This document shows, one piece after another, positions 8,701 through 9,119 of a DNA stretch of 9,119 bases. Under the pieces are notes generated by a model. The model was not told the origin of the DNA. It did no database searches and was given only the letters and a program-made list of their open reading frames with translations. The DNA is from an uncultured Clostridia bacterium (lineage in GTDB: Bacteria > Bacillota > Clostridia > Christensenellales > Aristaeellaceae). Position numbers and translations under genes: made by a program. Positions within the stretch are counted from its first letter, which is position 1. Each line of letters begins with the position of its first letter. Where the stretch lies: assembly GCA_937886445.1 (NCBI GenBank), contig CALGBY010000012.1, positions 1-9,119 of the forward strand, read 5' to 3'.

Positions 8701-9119
8701 TGTGTCTCAAAGAAGATGCCTTCCTGTGTCTTCGTGATCGGGTATTCCCCGAGGATTGGGAAATCCTCCTCGGTGTTCAGACTCAGAATATGCTTTTCCA
8801 GTTTTTCCACAGTATCCTGTTCACGGAAATCGCGGATCTGTACATTGACGGAAAACGCGTCCGACAGCCGGATGCTCAGGCTGACGCTGTTGATGCTGGT
8901 CAGGCCTGCCGCGTACAGTTCCGTTTCGATACCGAAATTGGCGTTTCCGACAACTTCCGCGACAATGTCAAATATCCGCTGCTGCGTTTCATTCTGCGGG
9001 GGAGTCACTTTTTCATGAACGAACACCGGTTCCGGCAGAGCCTTGATATCCGTCTTGCCGTTCGCGTTCACGGGGATCACATCCACGCGGGTGAAAACAG
9101 CCGGAACCATGTAAGCCGT
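5721..9119 (-). CDS. NRPS (A-PCP-C-A, truncated) fused in frame to an SH3/Ig surface-protein tail; 5' end outside window
   Basis: The frame is open from the window edge to the TGA at 5723-5721, 1132 residues (numbered from the first codon, 9119-9117). The Met at 9110 is internal, because TAYMVPAVF before it belongs to an A9-A10 region. Visible order: adenylation-domain end with NGKTD and Lys22; carrier domain with Ser75; condensation domain with H251-H252-x3-D256-G257; adenylation domain with YTSGSTGTPKG at 711-720, FDANMMDMY from 756, YGPTE at 843-847 and GELCISG...GYLNRPE to 909. Motifs A7 to A10 are absent. Instead come a 12-residue repeat (908-979), an SH3-like domain (980-1039) and an Ig-like domain (1055-1132). 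NRPS modules are cytoplasmic whereas the tail resembles exported proteins, so a working fusion is unlikely. The second adenylation domain lacks its C-terminal subdomain and should be inactive. It may be a natural fusion, a pseudogene, or an assembly chimera. Confidence 0.9.
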   Translation of the reverse strand, partial: TAYMVPAVFTRVDVIPVNANGKTDIKALPEPVFVHEKVTPPQNETQQRIFDIVAEVVGNANFGIETELYAAGLTSINSVSLSIRLSDAFSVNVQIRDFREQDTVEKLEKHILSLNTEEDFPILGEYPITKTQEGIFFETQTHPGTTIYNMPHLTALNEAIDPERLKGAVVAAVAAHPYLKTRFFLDEQGRIRQKRMDSEPFTEADIQEIRCDSIDAVKDTLTSPFDLLSDRLFRVSIIRTGEKDYLFLDTHHIVFDGKARGILMQDISRAYAGEELTPEKYSGYEAALLEERLRAGVHYDRARNYYTELLSGCEPDCMPIPDTQDSNVSGSNTVILEDIDTAAAADFCSRNGISANAFYTAAFGYLLARTCAREDAVFTTVNNGRNDPRFLNSISMFVRTYPVLCKISALTIPDYIREVSRQLVDSLTYDVYSFEEISRELKISPDVLFVYQGQAGGDDGLFCGFPCERIPLELNEAKSGIELQVHPRNDGRTVTCHCSYRKALYTEAFIRNFLEVYAHILSEFARKEDPAEICLLSHQHQERLDGFNRTEKDYGTDQTLIDIFREKASEHAGLTAVIYGERTYTYREVDNLTDRIAAALIRKGIGREDVVSVLIGRSEYMPIVSIGVLKSGAGYQPLDPSYPEERLGFMVQDAAAKLLIADRDLTGRLSGWNGDLLLTDEIPTLPEVTAEEKERLLAAAPKPEDLFILLYTSGSTGTPKGAVLEHRNIAAFCHWFNDAYEMDENACTAAYASYGFDANMMDMYPVLTAGGRLLIIPENIRLDLNRLNTVFTEQKVTHSFMTTQVGRQFAQVCDSPYLRYLSVGGEALVPVAPPKGFLLSNVYGPTECTVLVTRQQIKEMYKRVPIGKPLNNVKLYVVDQQMHRLPAGIPGELCISGPQVCRGYLNRPEKTAEVIEVTDPEKTAEAVEAAEPEKTAEVIEVTEPEKTAEVIEVTEPEKTAEAVEVTEAEKTAEAEGEINAVVTGNAAVRVRGDGMSDIFANLSAGAEVKVLAVEGDWVKVEIDGEIGYIYKDDIDLGDYQPEAPVDEEGVIDDKKVTIFCSKTISIAYGDTVLLTSKLEGYAEDEEVLYQWQCRTNGGRWEDVEGATGDSFSFTFDETTNHTSWRLRVISDD
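5724..5957 (-). other. C-terminal Ig-like domain of the surface-protein tail
   Basis: Residues 1055-1132. The core YQWQCRTNGGRWEDVEGATG followed by SFSFTFDETTNHTSWRLRVI resembles Ig-like domains (YQWQ...G.W..V.GAT...Y.F) common in clostridial secreted proteins. There is no cell-wall sorting signal after it; the protein ends in RVISDD. Confidence 0.7.
6003..6182 (-). other. SH3-like domain of the surface-protein tail
   Basis: Residues 980-1039 contain AVRVRGDGMSDIFANLSAGA, VKVLAVEGDWVKVEIDGEIG and YIYKDDID. The pattern VRxR...L..G..V.V....GDWVKV...G..GYI matches bacterial SH3 (SH3_3-type) domains, which bind cell-wall peptides in many exported proteins. No NRPS contains such a domain to my knowledge. 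Confidence 0.8.
6183..6398 (-). repeat. 36-bp minisatellite encoding 12-residue acidic repeats
   Basis: Five units of 12 residues (PEKTAEVIEVTE, with variants ending TD or AAE) and one degenerate unit (AEKTAEAEGEIN), residues 908-979. The 18-base core at 6381-6398 recurs exactly at 6345-6362, 6273-6290 and 6237-6254, and with one mismatch at 6309-6326. Such Glu/Lys/Thr/Ala repeats usually form an extended or helical stalk between a secretion signal and folded domains. Copy number is likely unstable. Confidence 0.93.
6381..7472 (-). other. Adenylation domain, truncated after motif A6
   Basis: Residues about 550-913. Core motifs visible: A1 (TYREVDNLTDRIAAAL), A2 (LKSGAGYQPLDPSYPEERL), A3 (YTSGSTGTPKG, P-loop), A4 (FDANMMDMY, Asp757), A5 (NVYGPTE) and A6 (GELCISGPQVCRGYLNRPE). 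The TGD, GRxDxQVKIRG and NGK regions (A7, A8, A10) are missing, so the mobile C-terminal subdomain is absent. By manual alignment to GrsA the binding-pocket residues are about D-A-M-F-S-G-V-V-L, which resembles hydrophobic-substrate codes but is not one I recognise. No carrier domain follows. Confidence 0.9.
7530..8750 (-). other. NRPS condensation domain
   Basis: Residues about 124-530. The catalytic motif HHIVFDG is intact at 251-257, with His252 as the second, essential histidine. An early YPITKTQEGIFFE matches the C1 region, and NNGRND followed by SMFVRTYPVL matches the C4/C5 region. The domain would join the upstream aminoacyl thioester to the amino acid of the following module. I cannot tell LCL from DCL subtype by eye. 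Confidence 0.9.
8784..9002 (-). other. Peptidyl carrier (thiolation) domain
   Basis: Residues about 40-112. The core LYAAGLTSINSVSLSIRL aligns with the carrier motif FFELGGHSLLAMRL. Ser75 (codon 8897-8895) is the expected site for 4'-phosphopantetheine. The usual Gly-His or Gly-Asp before the serine is Leu-Thr here, a tolerated variant. The domain would carry the amino acid loaded by the upstream adenylation domain. Confidence 0.87.
9024..9119 (-). other. C-terminal end of the preceding NRPS adenylation domain (A10)
   Basis: Residues 1-32 read TAYMVPAVF, then a hydrophobic stretch, then NGKTDIKALP. This is the A10 signature of adenylation domains; Lys22 would be the lysine that contacts the acyl adenylate. 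It shows that at least one more module starts upstream of the window and that the gene is 5'-truncated here. Confidence 0.9.

Noticed and set aside
9108..9110. Met codon as start of the NRPS-containing gene
   Set aside because: The codons before it (Thr-Ala-Tyr) complete the YMVP motif of an adenylation domain, so translation must begin upstream of the window.

Overview
The window carries two large minus-strand coding regions, both cut by a window edge, separated by a spacer of about 104 bp. No rRNA, tRNA, CRISPR array, transposase or plus-strand gene can be supported. The content suggests a Gram-positive anaerobe of the class Clostridia, probably from gut or rumen: a secreted protein with many InlB/Listeria-Bacteroides-type repeats, MBG/YDG-type Ig-like domains and a Cys/His module, a strong AGGAGG ribosome binding site, and a clostridial-looking NRPS. 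This placement is inference from family knowledge; no marker gene is present.

Right part (9119 to 5721, minus strand): one open frame of 1132 visible residues. It begins inside an NRPS: the A10 end of an adenylation domain, a complete peptidyl carrier domain (Ser75), a complete condensation domain (HHIVFDG) and a second adenylation domain with core motifs A1 to A6. That adenylation domain stops at the sequence GYLNRPEKTAE. The same frame then runs into a 12-residue acidic tandem repeat (PEKTAEVIEVTE), an SH3-like domain and an Ig-like domain, and ends at a TGA at 5721. The second half looks like the C-terminal part of an unrelated secreted surface protein. The junction lies in an 18-bp stretch that is also the repeated core of the 36-bp minisatellite. 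It is therefore either a natural in-frame gene fusion through short homology or an assembly chimera; sequence alone cannot decide.

Spacer (5617 to 5720): it holds a strong Shine-Dalgarno, a candidate TATAAT -10 box overlapping a perfect 11-bp tandem repeat, and a small hairpin abutting the Shine-Dalgarno. No clear rho-independent terminator is visible, so read-through from the upstream gene is possible.

Left part (5616 to 1, minus strand): the first 1872 codons of a giant secreted adhesin-like protein with no stop in the window. I translated the whole stretch by hand and it stays open throughout. Order: signal peptide, InlB-type and MucBP-like modules, a Cys/His-rich segment with four CxxxxHxHxxxC-type motifs, more InlB-type and MucBP-like modules, then MBG/YDG-type domains ending in nearly identical 279-bp repeats that continue past base 1. 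The surface-protein tail and the adhesin probably form a cell-envelope locus. The NRPS part does not fit that context.
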